64,000 nucleotides of DNA, taken from NCBI GenBank assembly GCA_001939145.1, contig LSRX01000050.1, forward strand, positions 667,898 to 731,897, in the 5' to 3' direction. The notes under the pieces were generated by a model, which ran no database searches, had not been told where the DNA came from, and worked only from the letters and a program-made list of their open reading frames with translations. The first letter of the stretch is position 1. Each line of letters opens with the position of its first letter. Positions 45,877 to 55,095 of the stretch are shown here, one piece after another. The position numbers and the translations under genes were made by a program. This stretch comes from Symbiodinium microadriaticum. Lineage: Eukaryota; Sar; Dinophyceae; Suessiales; Symbiodiniaceae.

Positions 45877-46025
45877 GGCGCCGGAGCCGGGTCTTCATTT
45901 TTAGGACACCTAGAAAGCATACTTCGAATTCGGAGAATTGCAGGCGGTGGAAGCTTCGAAGATGTGCATCACCACGTCCTAGACTATGCCTTCGCTACCT
46001 GCCTTGGGATGAAGCTCAGATTAGG
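45877..46025 (+). CDS. Strong isolated exon, unknown product
   Basis: Open from TATTTTAG through SSFLGHLESILRIRRIAGGG and SFEDVHHHVLDYAFATCLGM to a GTTTCG donor (46026), 49 codons plus two bases. The amphipathic start followed by a His-containing core reads like an alpha-helical protein. The acceptor is provided by the family G element. The neighbouring exons are uncertain. Confidence 0.47.
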
Positions 46026-46359
46026 GTTTCGCGCTTGCGGCTTAAAGGCTTAGGTTGAGTATGCCGCGGAGCGTGGTGCTAGCTAGAACCCATTTGACTT
46101 GACACGGTCCTTTAGCAGCCCTAGAGCTTCAATCTTTACAGCAAAGCAGCTCAGTGTGACCCTTGCCGGTTCAATCTGAGAACTTCAGCGTTTTGTAACC
46201 CTAAACCTTAAACCTTATAAACCCGATAAACCCTATAAACCCTATAAACTTTCTTGTCACCGGATCTATACCCGAGAGACGACTGACCAACCGTTTGGGA
46301 GGGTTTAGGGTTTAGGGTTTAGGGTTTATGGTGTGGGGTAACCAATCAGGCACCTGCAG

Positions 46360-46394
46360 TTTGAGATTCGAGCTATTCTTCAAGCCTGTGCGAG
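46360..46394 (+). CDS. Candidate internal exon
   Basis: Between CACCTGCAG and the donor GTTCTT: FEIRAILQACA. The frame also stays open beyond (RFLCSIVLNLCRYLRL). Helical character. Confidence 0.3.
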
Positions 46395-46593
46395 GTTCTT
46401 GTGTTCAATTGTGCTCAACCTCTGCCGTTACCTAAGGCTCCAGGGGGCCATATAGTAAAACTTAATTTAGCCCGTAATACGAGTGTAATTTATGGCTGAG
46501 GGTATACCCGAACCCCAGAGAAACTACCTTTTTGCAGGGCTTATATCAGGAAGTTCGAAGATCACACCTGAAGACCTAAAGATGTAAGATTCT

Positions 46594-46941
46594 TTGTGTC
46601 CATATAGGGTTGAGATTTTAGGGCCTGATGTAGGGCTGCGAATACAGGGTTCGTTGGGTTTAAGGTCTCGAGTTGACAACTTGCTGTATGTTGAGGCTTC
46701 AAAACACATGGTTGCAGCTTGCTTAAGGATGGTATTTTCTCGCATGGCCCTTATCGGAAGAGAGAACACATTGCCAGCACGAGACCACCTCCAAAGCCCC
46801 TCTAAACTACTGCTTCTAGAGGCCTTATGCCCTACTAAACCCCCTTTTCATCGGCTTGTTGCGGCGCTTTGTCATTTGAGCTTCAGGCTCGGGAGTCTGA
46901 AGAAAAGTCTGGGTGTAGTATTATGGTATGGCATATATTAA
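46594..46941 (+). CDS. Open frame, 115 codons, uncertain
   Basis: Contains RVDNLLYVEASKHMVAACLR and ends before the GTA triplet run. A - strand frame overlaps. No domain or splice evidence. Confidence 0.22.
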   Translation: MCPYRVEILGPDVGLRIQGSLGLRSRVDNLLYVEASKHMVAACLRMVFSRMALIGRENTLPARDHLQSPSKLLLLEALCPTKPPFHRLVAALCHLSFRLGSLKKSLGVVLWYGIY

Positions 46942-46974
46942 TACTCATAATCATACTCATGCTAATTATTATAG

Positions 46975-46987
46975 TAGTGGTAGTAGC

Positions 46988-47039
<52 letters not shown>

Positions 47040-47045
47040 ATACTT
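46975..47045 (+). repeat. GTA triplet microsatellite
   Basis: About twenty GTA/TAG units. Confidence 0.95.
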
Positions 47046-47364
47046 GTAATAACAGTATAACAGTCTTCTTAATATAAATAATCGTTCTAATTAGGGTTTA
47101 GTGAAGTAGCTCGGATCTCGAGACAGGTTGTGAAAGAAGATCTGCCCCCACGCACCTCCAAAAACCTCCGTGATGGAGGAACATTCCGAGCCCTGAGGTA
47201 TATGCTTTGAGGAAACTGAGTCCGCACAGCTACCATGCCATCTTAGATATAAGGCCTCAGGGCCGTGGGGTTGAAGTATGGAGCCCTGTGTAAGGGACAT
47301 TGGAGTCTCGGGGCTGTACATCCTCCTAAGACCCTAAACCGGCCCGACGTCTGACCTGAGGTCT

Positions 47365-47810
47365 ATGTCGCGCCGGGCCGTTTGCTGGGTTCTTTCCACG
47401 ACGGAAAGCCCGGGCCACTTGAGCATGAGGCATAAATTGCTTTTCGGGGTTTAGGGTTTAGGGTTTTGTCCGGTACTACCCAACTCTAAGACCCTAAGAT
47501 TTCTACAGTGCAAGGCCCTCAACCGCTCCAGGAACGTCTGTTCACAGGTTTGGGAAGAGTTCTTGTTCGAGAGAAAATGTTGAAGGCCCTGACACGTATG
47601 CAGTCGGAATGCCGTTCATCCATGCCGACACATCCACTTGCGCCCCACCTCTGTCTCTCTTGCTTTCTCTTTCCATTCCTCCCTCCATCCCCCTCCACTC
47701 TGTCTCTCTCTTTCTCTCTCTCTCTGCCCCTTGCTATTTTTGCGAGTCTCCTTGCCTCCAAACCACATAAAGAAGATGTGTCATCGGAGTGTCTGCAATA
47801 CCTGGACAGG
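47365..47810 (+). CDS. Gene I 5' part: probable first exons
   Basis: Exons 47365-47448 (ATG; MSRRAVCWVLSTTESPGHLS), 47509-47578 (CKALNRSRNVCSQVWEEFLF) and 47776-47810 (VSSECLQYLDR) are in phase. Donors are GTTTAG (47449), GTTGAA (47579) and GTCAGT (47811); the acceptor at 47508 (CCCTAAGATTTCTACAG) has a CTAA branch-like motif. The third exon's frame stays open to 48093 (containing LVLLHKAAKRRLTRNPHRSF), so it may be much longer. The intron at 47579-47775 contains a CT-rich tract. The EF-hand-like exon at 48197 could belong to the same gene but is out of phase with the short version. Confidence 0.42.
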
Positions 47811-48196
47811 GTCAGTGCACAACCTGAAGGCGCGAGAGTGGATAGTCTAGTCCTGTTGCATAAAGCTGCAAAGCGACGCTTAACAAGAAACCCTCACCGT
47901 TCTTTTTTGGATGGCTTAGTTGAAGTGCCTCGGTTTGAGGGGCAAAGGGATGCTCTCAATAGCAAATCCCCGCGACACCAAAGCCTAAGACTTCTAGTCA
48001 GACTTTTCTGCGACTGCGGTTATGATATACATTCTGCTTTAGCTAGACCAAGGAATCGTATGTATACTGGTATTGCTACCCGAACCCTGACGTGAGACCA
48101 GGCACCTAAACCCTAAATATCCTAGAAGTGTACCAAGTCGAAATATCCTCAAACCCTAAAACGCTCGAAATCTGAAGTTCGCGGCGGAAACGCAAG

Positions 48197-48227
48197 GCTC
48201 TTTGACTCCGTCAACAAAGATGGCGAT
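48197..48227 (+). CDS. EF-hand-like exon
   Basis: Between ACGCAAG and the donor GTAACC the frame reads LFDSVNKDGD, matching the start of an EF-hand calcium loop (Phe-Asp then D/N-x-D-G-D). Read-through continues VTWSLG, with a hydrophobic residue where Ile normally sits in the loop. The upstream frame is also open (EVRGGNAR). One half-motif is thin evidence. Confidence 0.3.
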
Positions 48228-48609
48228 GTAACCTGGAGCCTCGGGTGTGAATTTTGGGTTTAGTGTTCTGGATGTAGAGTTGGGTTGCCGGGTCTTTCGA
48301 GAATCCAGAAGGGTTCGATAGATGCTCATGGATATTTGAACATACACTTGTACCTATATCTATGTGTGTATATATATATACACATGCACAAACGTATGAA
48401 TGTAGGGGGGGTGGAGGTGGTGACAGGGCATGGCGATCTTGATAGAAAACGAAAATCACGTGAACACGCTAGCCAGGCTTAGTTGCCTCCCGGTTGCTTC
48501 AGAGTTGTGTCTCCATACTTTCTCATGGGTACCAGCTGCAGTCTTCAAGGTTGCCGCTGCCTAAACCCGCCTCAGAAAAGCTATGTGGTTGACGCAGAAA
48601 CTCGTTTTC

Positions 48610-48745
48610 TACAATCGTAAGTGCGTCCATACATACACACATACACATACATATACACATACATATACACATACACACACACATACACACATACACACAT
48701 ACATACATACATACATACATACATACATACATACATACATACAGT
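48610..48745. repeat. ACAC/ACAT microsatellite
   Basis: CACATA units grading into (CATA)n. Confidence 0.95.
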
Positions 48746-49067
48746 CATATATACAGGCACCGGGCCTTTTGGGCTTGCCGGGGCCTTTTGGGTCCTCGCC
48801 TTTCATTGCTGGTTCAGCTTCACTAAACTACACCAATGACCCAGCCACTATGCTTAGATATGATGTCTCCTGAGTGTGAAATTATTGTCCTGAATTCAGC
48901 ACACAAGCTACCACTGAACACAACATGCCATGAGATGCATAATCGTCTTTCTGTCGCACCGATAACCGTCTTCTCATTAAACCTATATTCCCTATGCTAT
49001 CAAACCTACAAGTGTTATTTTCTCACACCGACAAGTCATGTGGTATCCCACCGATAAGGGTTATGTT
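48746..49067 (+). other. Host flank left of the LINE
   Basis: An open + frame (48836-49057) and a 3' splice-like pyrimidine tract (TTTTTTTCTCACACATTAG) at its end, cut by the LINE insertion. Confidence 0.4.
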
Positions 49068-49085
49068 TTTTTCTCACACATTAGT
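49068..49085 (+). repeat. LINE target-site duplication, left copy
   Basis: TTTTTCTCACACATTAGT, identical over 18 bases to 52018-52035. Confidence 0.85.
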
Positions 49086-49172
49086 TTTTTTTACCCACTC
49101 TCTCCATTGGCCTCACGAGCCTTTGGAATCTTGTTCAATGGCGCGTAGCCGAACTTCCGAATTAATCTGAAT

Positions 49173-49847
49173 TCAAATCTGATCTGCTGGAAAAGCACAC
49201 AGTTCGTCCCATGACGGAGTGATAGATGCGAAGGGCTTTGTTCTAACTTTGCTTTCAAGGGTATGTAACTGTCGGGAAATACTTAGGCACCAACTCAGTA
49301 TGCGCAACGGAGAAGAGCACTGTCGGGAAACTGAGACTCCACCTAACTGGCCGAAGCCCAAGCTTTTGGCGTGTCGCATTCCACTGATGACATCGACTGA
49401 AACACGGTGCCTGGCAATTACGGACAGAAACAAATCTCGAAACCTGCGGAGCACCACCCCGAGAGACATGGACCTATTGAAAAACCCTGAAACCAACCCA
49501 AACTTTGCAGTGAAGTCAGCACAAAGAACTACCCAACTTACTCGCTCAGTGGTTCTCTTCGTGCCCCACTTCCACCGGCCGTCGCAAACGAAATCAGTCA
49601 TGGCATTGCGTAAAGCAGAGGAAACTAAACAACCTTTGAGACGGATGCCCTCGCAGTCCTGTGGAAGTAATGGCGCGCTGAGCACTCCAACATACTCTAG
49701 GGAAGATTTGAAACTGGGGTGGATGTTCCATATCCGATCGGCCAAACTTTGCGCCACATTCCCGCACCGCACAGCATTCTGGAAGGCATGCTCTGCATTT
49801 CCAAGCACAGCGCTACAGCCTTCGAGATGCGACGAACAAGTCCTCCT
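49173..49847 (-). pseudogene. LINE C-terminal extension
   Basis: Same frame as the RNase H part after the TGA; about 225 codons without a recognised domain. Probably the C-terminus of the same polyprotein, reaching nearly to the A tail. Confidence 0.5.
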
Positions 49848-50717
49848 TCACATCAAGGAAGACTTATTTCTTATACGGGCCATAGGGGCGCAACAGCACG
49901 ATGTGGAAATGCGCAGGTCTTTGAAGGGTTGAACGCAATCGTCAAACGCAGGATCGCTGAGCATGCATCTCTTCTCCTTCCTAGACACCAAAGTGGTGAC
50001 AAGGTGTGTCTGAACATCTACCGCCCTCATTAAAAGTGGCTTCACAAGTTGCAGTATATCAGTAAAAGCCTCGGCGGCAGTGGCCTTAGCAAGCTTGTCA
50101 GCTTGGGCATTGCCCTCCGTCATCCACTTTGGCTGTCCAGCGTAAGAAGAAGAAACATGGGCTTTGACCTTAAGGAAGCATACTTCACGGATGCCTTGTC
50201 CATTAACTTCGCTCAGGAACTCTCGCCACAAGTCAAAATGATCGAAGAAAAGAATGTCCTGACTCCTGTACCCTGTACTCTTTAAAGCCAAAGCCCGGTC
50301 AACGACACTAGCACAATCACTGACTATTGTGATTGGCCCGCAGGTGAGCTTCAAGGCCCAAACTGCTGCGTACAACTCTGCGCGTTGTGAGGAATGGTCG
50401 GTTCCCGGAAGCACACACGCCTTCAAGAAAACACCTGGTGCGATAACTGCTGCCGCGGAAACTCGCAGCGCACGCCACCGCTCGTGGTAGGCTGACCCAT
50501 CCACGAAAACTGCGCCATCAACTGACACTCTACTGTTTGTCGGCGGAAAATGTGTGAGCGAGTGCTCGTCACGTCGCACGTTTTCGAGTTCGGGCGATGT
50601 CAAGAAGATGCCGGTCGACCACGTAGGCGAATGCTCTGAGCCTCGAACTGGCCCTCGTTTGTTCGTACAGAGGGCAATGCTGAAATAGATTCTCGTGATC
50701 TTCTCTGTCTGCGCCAC
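49848..50717 (-). pseudogene. LINE RNase H domain
   Basis: The four acidic positions of RNase HI are in order: Asp in FVDGSAY, Glu in QRAELYAAVWAL, Asp in IVSDCASVV and Asp in GNAQADKLAK, with VKAH before the last one. So the catalytic set is preserved although the element is broken. Ends at TGA, after which the same frame continues. Confidence 0.75.
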
Positions 50718-51513
50718 ATGGGCAGGATTCTGTGTGACATAACCCTGCCGCTTTTAAACTAGGGCCTGTGTAAACGGCCCCAGAAACAAGAGCTTCAAGG
50801 ATCGCCTTCGTGTGGCAATGATCTTGGGGAAGACGCTGCAAGAAAGGTTGGAGAAATTCAAAATCAGACTGTGTTCGGAAATCGCTATCGCAAAGGAACC
50901 GTGTCAGGAACGGCTCTATGCCTGGCACGGTTTCATCCAGACGACAATCCTGTCTGTTAGCTGCTTGTTTGAGCAACACTCTCCTAACATGGTACTCTAA
51001 AAACTCACGAAAGAATTGGTTACTTCCTGCAGTTAACAAAAGAGAACCGCGAGTAGCAGAATCGAGCACTAGGTTAACTGGGTCAAGAATATTTAAACCC
51101 AACTCTTGACACAAAAAGGCAAATACTGATGCTACTCCGTTAGAAGCCTGTTTGACAGGGCCTGTTGCAAGAAGCAACTTCGCTTTGTTAAGAACATCAA
51201 CTGCAAGATCCACATGCGTCTTAGCAAACCTACGAAGTTTATTGAAACAGTGAAGGACCCACTTACCAAAAGGATCAATGAAAGGGTCAGTGTGAGTTGC
51301 CAACGCAAGGAAAGGGCATCTAACACGGTTTTTCTTGAAAAGCACAGCAACAACCGATGACCTTATACCGTGCATAGCTCGGCGACTTGGCGCTTGAACC
51401 TCTGAACCATAAACCCACTTAGAGTGAGCCACAGTATGAACGTAAAGACCCTTACGCCACCGACTAACAGGTAACAGGTAACATCTTAATCTTGCGCAAG
51501 CTATCACACGCAC
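50569..51513 (-). pseudogene. LINE reverse transcriptase C-terminal region with zinc knuckle
   Basis: Downstream of the palm. CPCGADREDHENLFQHCPLY gives the Cys/Cys-His-Cys spacing commonly seen after the thumb of non-LTR elements. The frame then shifts relative to the RNase H part, with 150 bases of overlap. Confidence 0.6.
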
Positions 51514-51612
51514 TGGAGGCTCGTAGGTTTTGTCTGGCCACGCCGCCTTTGGAAGTACACGATTGCGAAAACCCCAGTGACTTAATGCTTTTCTTCACTT
51601 GGAAGCGTTGCC

Positions 51613-52017
51613 CTACATGCTTAAGAAACCTCTTTCGTTTGGCCTCATGCTAAGTAAGGAAGATTTCGTAGGGTTTGCTACTTGTCCTATCTCATTGTCA
51701 AAACTTTCGGCTGCAGCAAGGGCGGTAGCCAGCTCGTCTTGGCAGGCTTCTGATGTCCACATCTTGGCATCGTCAATAAAAGACCGGAAAGCTACACTAG
51801 GAGCAATGTCTTGAACATGACTCGCAAACACGGCATAAACCGTATTGACCATGAGTATGGAAAGGGAACACCCTTGCACTGCTGAGTTCGAAGACAACAC
51901 GCGCCTGCCGAAGGCATTCCCCAGCTTGAACAGCTTAACTTGGCTAGAGTAAAACCCTAAAGCAGCGCGATACACTTGTTCGGGCAAGCCCATTCGTCTA
52001 GCAATGCCAAAGGCAAC
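51613..52017 (-). pseudogene. Reverse transcriptase fragment (motifs B and C)
   Basis: Starts in frame at the truncation point. QGCSLS is the motif B type and FIDDAKMW the catalytic F/Y-x-D-D motif C of non-LTR reverse transcriptases. Motif A lies upstream and is absent, so the copy is inactive. Ends at TAG. Confidence 0.75.
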
Positions 52018-52035
52018 TTTTTCTCACACATTAGT
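52018..52035 (+). repeat. LINE target-site duplication, right copy
   Basis: TTTTTCTCACACATTAGT; retains the pyrimidine tract and AG in front of the exon 52035-52097. Confidence 0.85.
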
Positions 52036-52355
52036 GTAACTTACTATTGGGTTTGAGGCTTGATTGCGATTTTGTCATCATACCAGTACTCAAACGGGTT
52101 CAGGACATCTACCCGAGTCTACCCTCAGGAGAGTTGGCCAGAGTTAGAGGCAACACCTAATGTATAAGTTTAGTGTGCTTGTTGTTTAGGGTTCAGGGCT
52201 GTCTAAAGCTTTAAGGTTGCTTTTGTGATCCCCAGCAGCTGGGACTAAGGAGCTACATTCCAGACACTGCTCCGGAAGATGTAAAGTTTGCCCACGGTGG
52301 CAAAAATGGCTATGACGACCAACCTATGCGCGAGTATTTGATTGAGCTGAAGTAA
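52035..52355 (+). CDS. Gene J 3' end: two exons beside the LINE
   Basis: Exon 52035-52097 (DCDFVIIPVLKR; donor GTTCAG) and terminal exon 52239-52355 (acceptor CCCCAGCAG; RSYIPDTAPEDVKFAHGGKN, then MREYLIELK and TAA at 52353-52355). Both are phase 0. The terminal exon is among the most protein-like stretches of the window. The first exon could instead extend past the GTTCAG (VQDIYPSLPSGELARV). The rest of the gene must lie left of the LINE, which would sit in its last-but-one intron. Confidence 0.45.
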
Positions 52356-52713
52356 CTGGGAGTTCAAGCACATAGGGGGATCTCAAGATAGACTCAAAGC
52401 AATACAACGTTAGTCCCCCTAAACCTTAAGCCCGAATGCACCCCCATTCGCAGTGCTGCCAACCCGATCATCTTGCTGTTTCAATGCCTTGTCTGGCCCA
52501 TGAGCAGCCAGCTGCCTGCTGTGAAGCCTGATACTTGTTCTGGGTGTTGGATGGAAAAGAACCCAAAATGGCTCAATGGCCGGAGTTTTAGGCTGATATT
52601 GACCCGGAGGGTGTTTCCGAGTGTTTGGGTTCAGATGCTTTTGGAAGACCGGGGTGGCCGGGGTGCTTGGATAGCCAGTCAGAGAACTCTTAAGCTTTTG
52701 GCAGTGTATATTT

Positions 52714-52794
52714 CCCTAACCTCCCAGGTACCTACTATATGGGGTACCATAGAGCCCCTAGGGCCCTATATAGTAGGTACCTGGGCGGTTAGGG
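52714..52794. repeat. Family A palindromic element, copy 9 (forward)
   Basis: CCCTAACCTCCCAGGTACC...GGTACCTGGGCGGTTAGGG. Confidence 0.85.
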
Positions 52795-53084
52795 TTTGGT
52801 GCATCCACGAATGTTTGAACTTGTTGGGGCTGGTTCTTGAAGGATAGAGGCGGAGTCAGAGCAGCGCTCATGTGATTACGTTACCGGCAACACATACCAC
52901 CTGGGCATTAAGAGATCAGCATCACAGTTCCAGTAATTCTCAAGCATGAACCCTGAATTCGATCACGTACAGGCCACAAAAGTGTAGAGTCATCGCCACG
53001 GGTTTGGAAGACTTGGGGCTCTGGCTTTCTCAGGGTTCCGGTGATGCAGGCGTCTTTGAACAGATATTTAGTGCTTAATTTCAG

Positions 53085-53177
53085 TTGAAATTTCCGGCCG
53101 TTCTAGTGCTTGGGGTAGATTCTGACCTCGCGTCGAAGAGTATTTTGAGAGTCTGCAACGCTCTGGATGTGTACTGA
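53085..53177 (+). CDS. Candidate terminal exon
   Basis: A strong acceptor (CTTAATTTCAG) and 30 codons, FPAVLVLGVDSDLASKSILR and VCNALDVY, then TGA at 53175-53177. Hydrophobic strand-helix character. No partner exon found. Confidence 0.4.
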   Translation: MKFPAVLVLGVDSDLASKSILRVCNALDVY

Positions 53178-53193
53178 AACCCTAAACTCTCGA

Positions 53194-53239
53194 ATGTGGC
53201 AGGGCAGAGCATTGGGTATTATGCGTGGCCCTGTCGAAG
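53194..53239 (+). CDS. Candidate first exon
   Basis: ATG, MWQGRALGIMRGPVE, then donor GTATTT. It starts 17 bases after the previous stop codon, which suggests closely packed same-strand genes. An overlapping frame (MAGQSIGYYAWPC) is also open. Confidence 0.28.
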
Positions 53240-53358
53240 GTATTTGTTACTTAGCACACATGCGCCTTTCAACGGCAAGATACACTTCGGAACCATTCGA
53301 ACCCCCCGTAACAGATTTTTTTTGCTGACAGAGTTTTGTAGAATGTATAAAAACGCTT

Positions 53359-53437
53359 CAGGGTCCAGATACCTCTCTTACTATAGGGGTTTTGGGTACC
53401 AAAAGCCATAAATAAGGATTACTTAGACCCCTAGGGA
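53359..53437. repeat. Family D hairpin element
   Basis: AGGGTCCAGATACC...GGATTACTTAGACCCCTAGGG around GGGTACC. Confidence 0.65.
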
Positions 53438-53444
53438 ACTGCTA

Positions 53445-53551
53445 TTAAAAGCCCTTACGAAGCCTAGCCTGGACTTCGGGTTTCGGATATCCTGGCTTTT
53501 GAAGCGTTTGGCGCCGGCCATGGCTGAATCTCGGCCAAGTTTAGCGGTAGA
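53445..53551 (+). CDS. Open stretch with possible start
   Basis: One frame is open through SLDFGFRISWLLKRLAPAMA and ESRPSLA to a GTAGAG donor at 53541 or beyond. An ATG at 53519 (MAESRPSLAVEIF) could be the start. Confidence 0.28.
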
Positions 53552-53897
53552 GATCTTCCGGCGTTTAGGGTGTTATAGGGTTTGGGGCTGTAGGACTCCT
53601 GGGGGTTCAGGGTTTAGGGCTTAGTTGCGGGTTTAGGCTTTTAGGGCTTTAGGGGGGGGGGGGGAAGGCTTGCGGAGGTGAAGGCGTTTAGACAATGTTT
53701 TGTTGAGACGGTGTTTCAGAGGATTTTAGAGTTTTAGAGGCGTAGGATCATTGGGCTTAGCAGCTGGTTGGCATTTTGCTGCTGCTTCAGCTCCCCTGAA
53801 CCTTACCCCTAAACCCCTAAGGCCTGAACCCTTAAACCCGAGACCTAAAACCCGGAGTTCGGGTATTCTTGTGCTGATTGCGGGATCTTTCCCCTGG

Positions 53898-53982
53898 GGC
53901 TCCAAATAGCCCAAAGTAGGTACTATTTAAAGACTTTAGACCCCAAAGTAGGTACTATTTGTGTACTTGGAGCCCTAGGGTT
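53898..53982. repeat. Hairpin related to family B
   Basis: GGGGCTCCAAATAGCCCAAAGTAGG...CTTGGAGCCCTAGGG with an internal direct repeat (CCCAAAGTAGGTACTATTT, twice). Confidence 0.65.
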
Positions 53983-54089
53983 TGGGGCTTGCTGGAGCGA
54001 GGCTCGAAACCTCCAATATCTCGAGAGTCAGACAACCGGCATCTTCGCAACTGCCTGGGGCCATTTCTGTAGGTGTAGTTGTGCTGGCA

Positions 54090-54090
54090 C

Positions 54091-54123
<33 letters not shown>

Positions 54124-54215
54124 GATCTCTCTCTCTCTCTCCGTCTCTCTCTCTCTCTCTCTTTTTCTTTCTTTCTTTCTCTCTCTCTCTCTCTCCCTCT
54201 CTCTCTCCATGTACA
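54090..54215. repeat. TA and CT microsatellites
   Basis: A TA run followed by a CT/TTTC tract. Confidence 0.9.
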
Positions 54216-54503
54216 TGTAGCCATGCTCTAGCTCTGTAGTAGCACGAGCTCACATCCCCTCCAAGATGACATCCACTCTCAAGGGGCAGTCTTTTCTGCA
54301 TGTGGCCGAGATGCTCATGAGCCCAGCATTAGCACTGGAATGAACCCATCCCCCGATGGCTGCGGCTGTATGATCAGAAAACACACTAGTACAATCGCGA
54401 GGCCAAGCAGTTTGCTCAGTTTGCTCTAGTGGTCTTGTTGTTCTAGCGGCAACAACGTCCAATCAGTCACAGACCCATCGAGATGAAAGCCAGCCTAAAC
54501 CAA

Positions 54504-54583
54504 CCCTAACCGCCCAGGTACCTACTATATAGGGACCCTAGGGGCTCTAGTACCCTATATAGTAGGTACCTGGGAGGTTAGGG
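54504..54583. repeat. Family A palindromic element, copy 10 (reverse)
   Basis: CCCTAACCGCCCAGGTACC...GGTACCTGGGAGGTTAGGG. Confidence 0.85.
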
Positions 54584-54809
54584 CAAGTCCAGAATACCCT
54601 GAATCCTTGAGGGTAGAAGCATAGTGGGCAGCATTTCTGCTCCAGGCGTTCGAGCTTAAGGACTCAAGTCCGACTGCTGCCCTTTACGCTTGATTTAAGG
54701 GCTCACCCAAAGGCCCGAAGACCCTGAACCCTAAACCCTAAACCTGGGCGGTGTAGTGAGAGAGAGAGAGGGTTTAGGGGTTTAGGGCTTAGGGTTTAGG
54801 GTGCAAGAG

Positions 54810-55015
54810 GATACTTCGGCACCACGAGGGACCAAAAGGACGATGGGTGGCGTCGAGGACATGCTGGAAGGGTCTTCAGGAACACAGGGAAGTGCGACAG
54901 ATTCCTAAGTGGCCAAGCTGGCAAAAAGATGTCGCACAAAACCTGATTAACCTGAGCCTTAAACCCGAAATCCCGGAGGCCTCAGCACTAAACTCCTCAC
55001 TTTCTTCAGTGCCAG
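54810..55015 (+). other. GC-rich open stretch, frame undecided
   Basis: All three + frames are open for 35-75 codons (for example QEDTSAPRGTKRTMGGVED or GYFGTTRDQKDDGWRRG). Probably exonic, but the frame cannot be chosen. It lies directly upstream of the GST-like exon. Confidence 0.35.
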
Positions 55016-55095
55016 GAGTGGACATTGGTCTACCATGATGGGCCCCTAAAGGGGCGCTGTGAGCCACTGAAGCTTCTCCTGGAGGACGCCTTGGA
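55016..55095 (+). CDS. Glutathione S-transferase-like N-terminal exon
   Basis: After TTCAGTGCCAG the frame reads EWTLVYHDGPLKGRCEPLKL and LLEDAL, then a GTCGTG donor. The Tyr near the N-terminus, the G-R-x-E-P motif and the following Leu-rich helix with Glu/Asp are the first strand and helix of the thioredoxin-like domain of soluble GSTs (GRxEPIRLLLE). GSTs conjugate glutathione to electrophiles or serve in redox control. The rest of the protein was not found; the exon ends with two bases of a split codon. The frame stays open to 55474 but turns into TTTAGGG translation. Confidence 0.43.

Larger units (their letters stand above)
49086..52017 (-). mobile_element. 5'-truncated LINE with RNase H, broken
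   Basis: A 2,932-base insertion flanked by a perfect 18-base duplication, with a short A tail (seven A on the - strand) at its 3' end (49086-49092). On the - strand, in order: the end of a reverse transcriptase palm, a C-terminal region with a zinc-knuckle-like motif, an RNase H domain and a C-terminal extension. The 5' end starts in the middle of the reverse transcriptase (no motif A, no endonuclease), as in target-primed reverse transcription that stopped early. The frame is broken by an amber codon (51613-51615), a nearby frame change, a frameshift between 50717 and 50569, and a TGA at 49848-49850. No telomere motifs lie inside. Confidence 0.85.
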
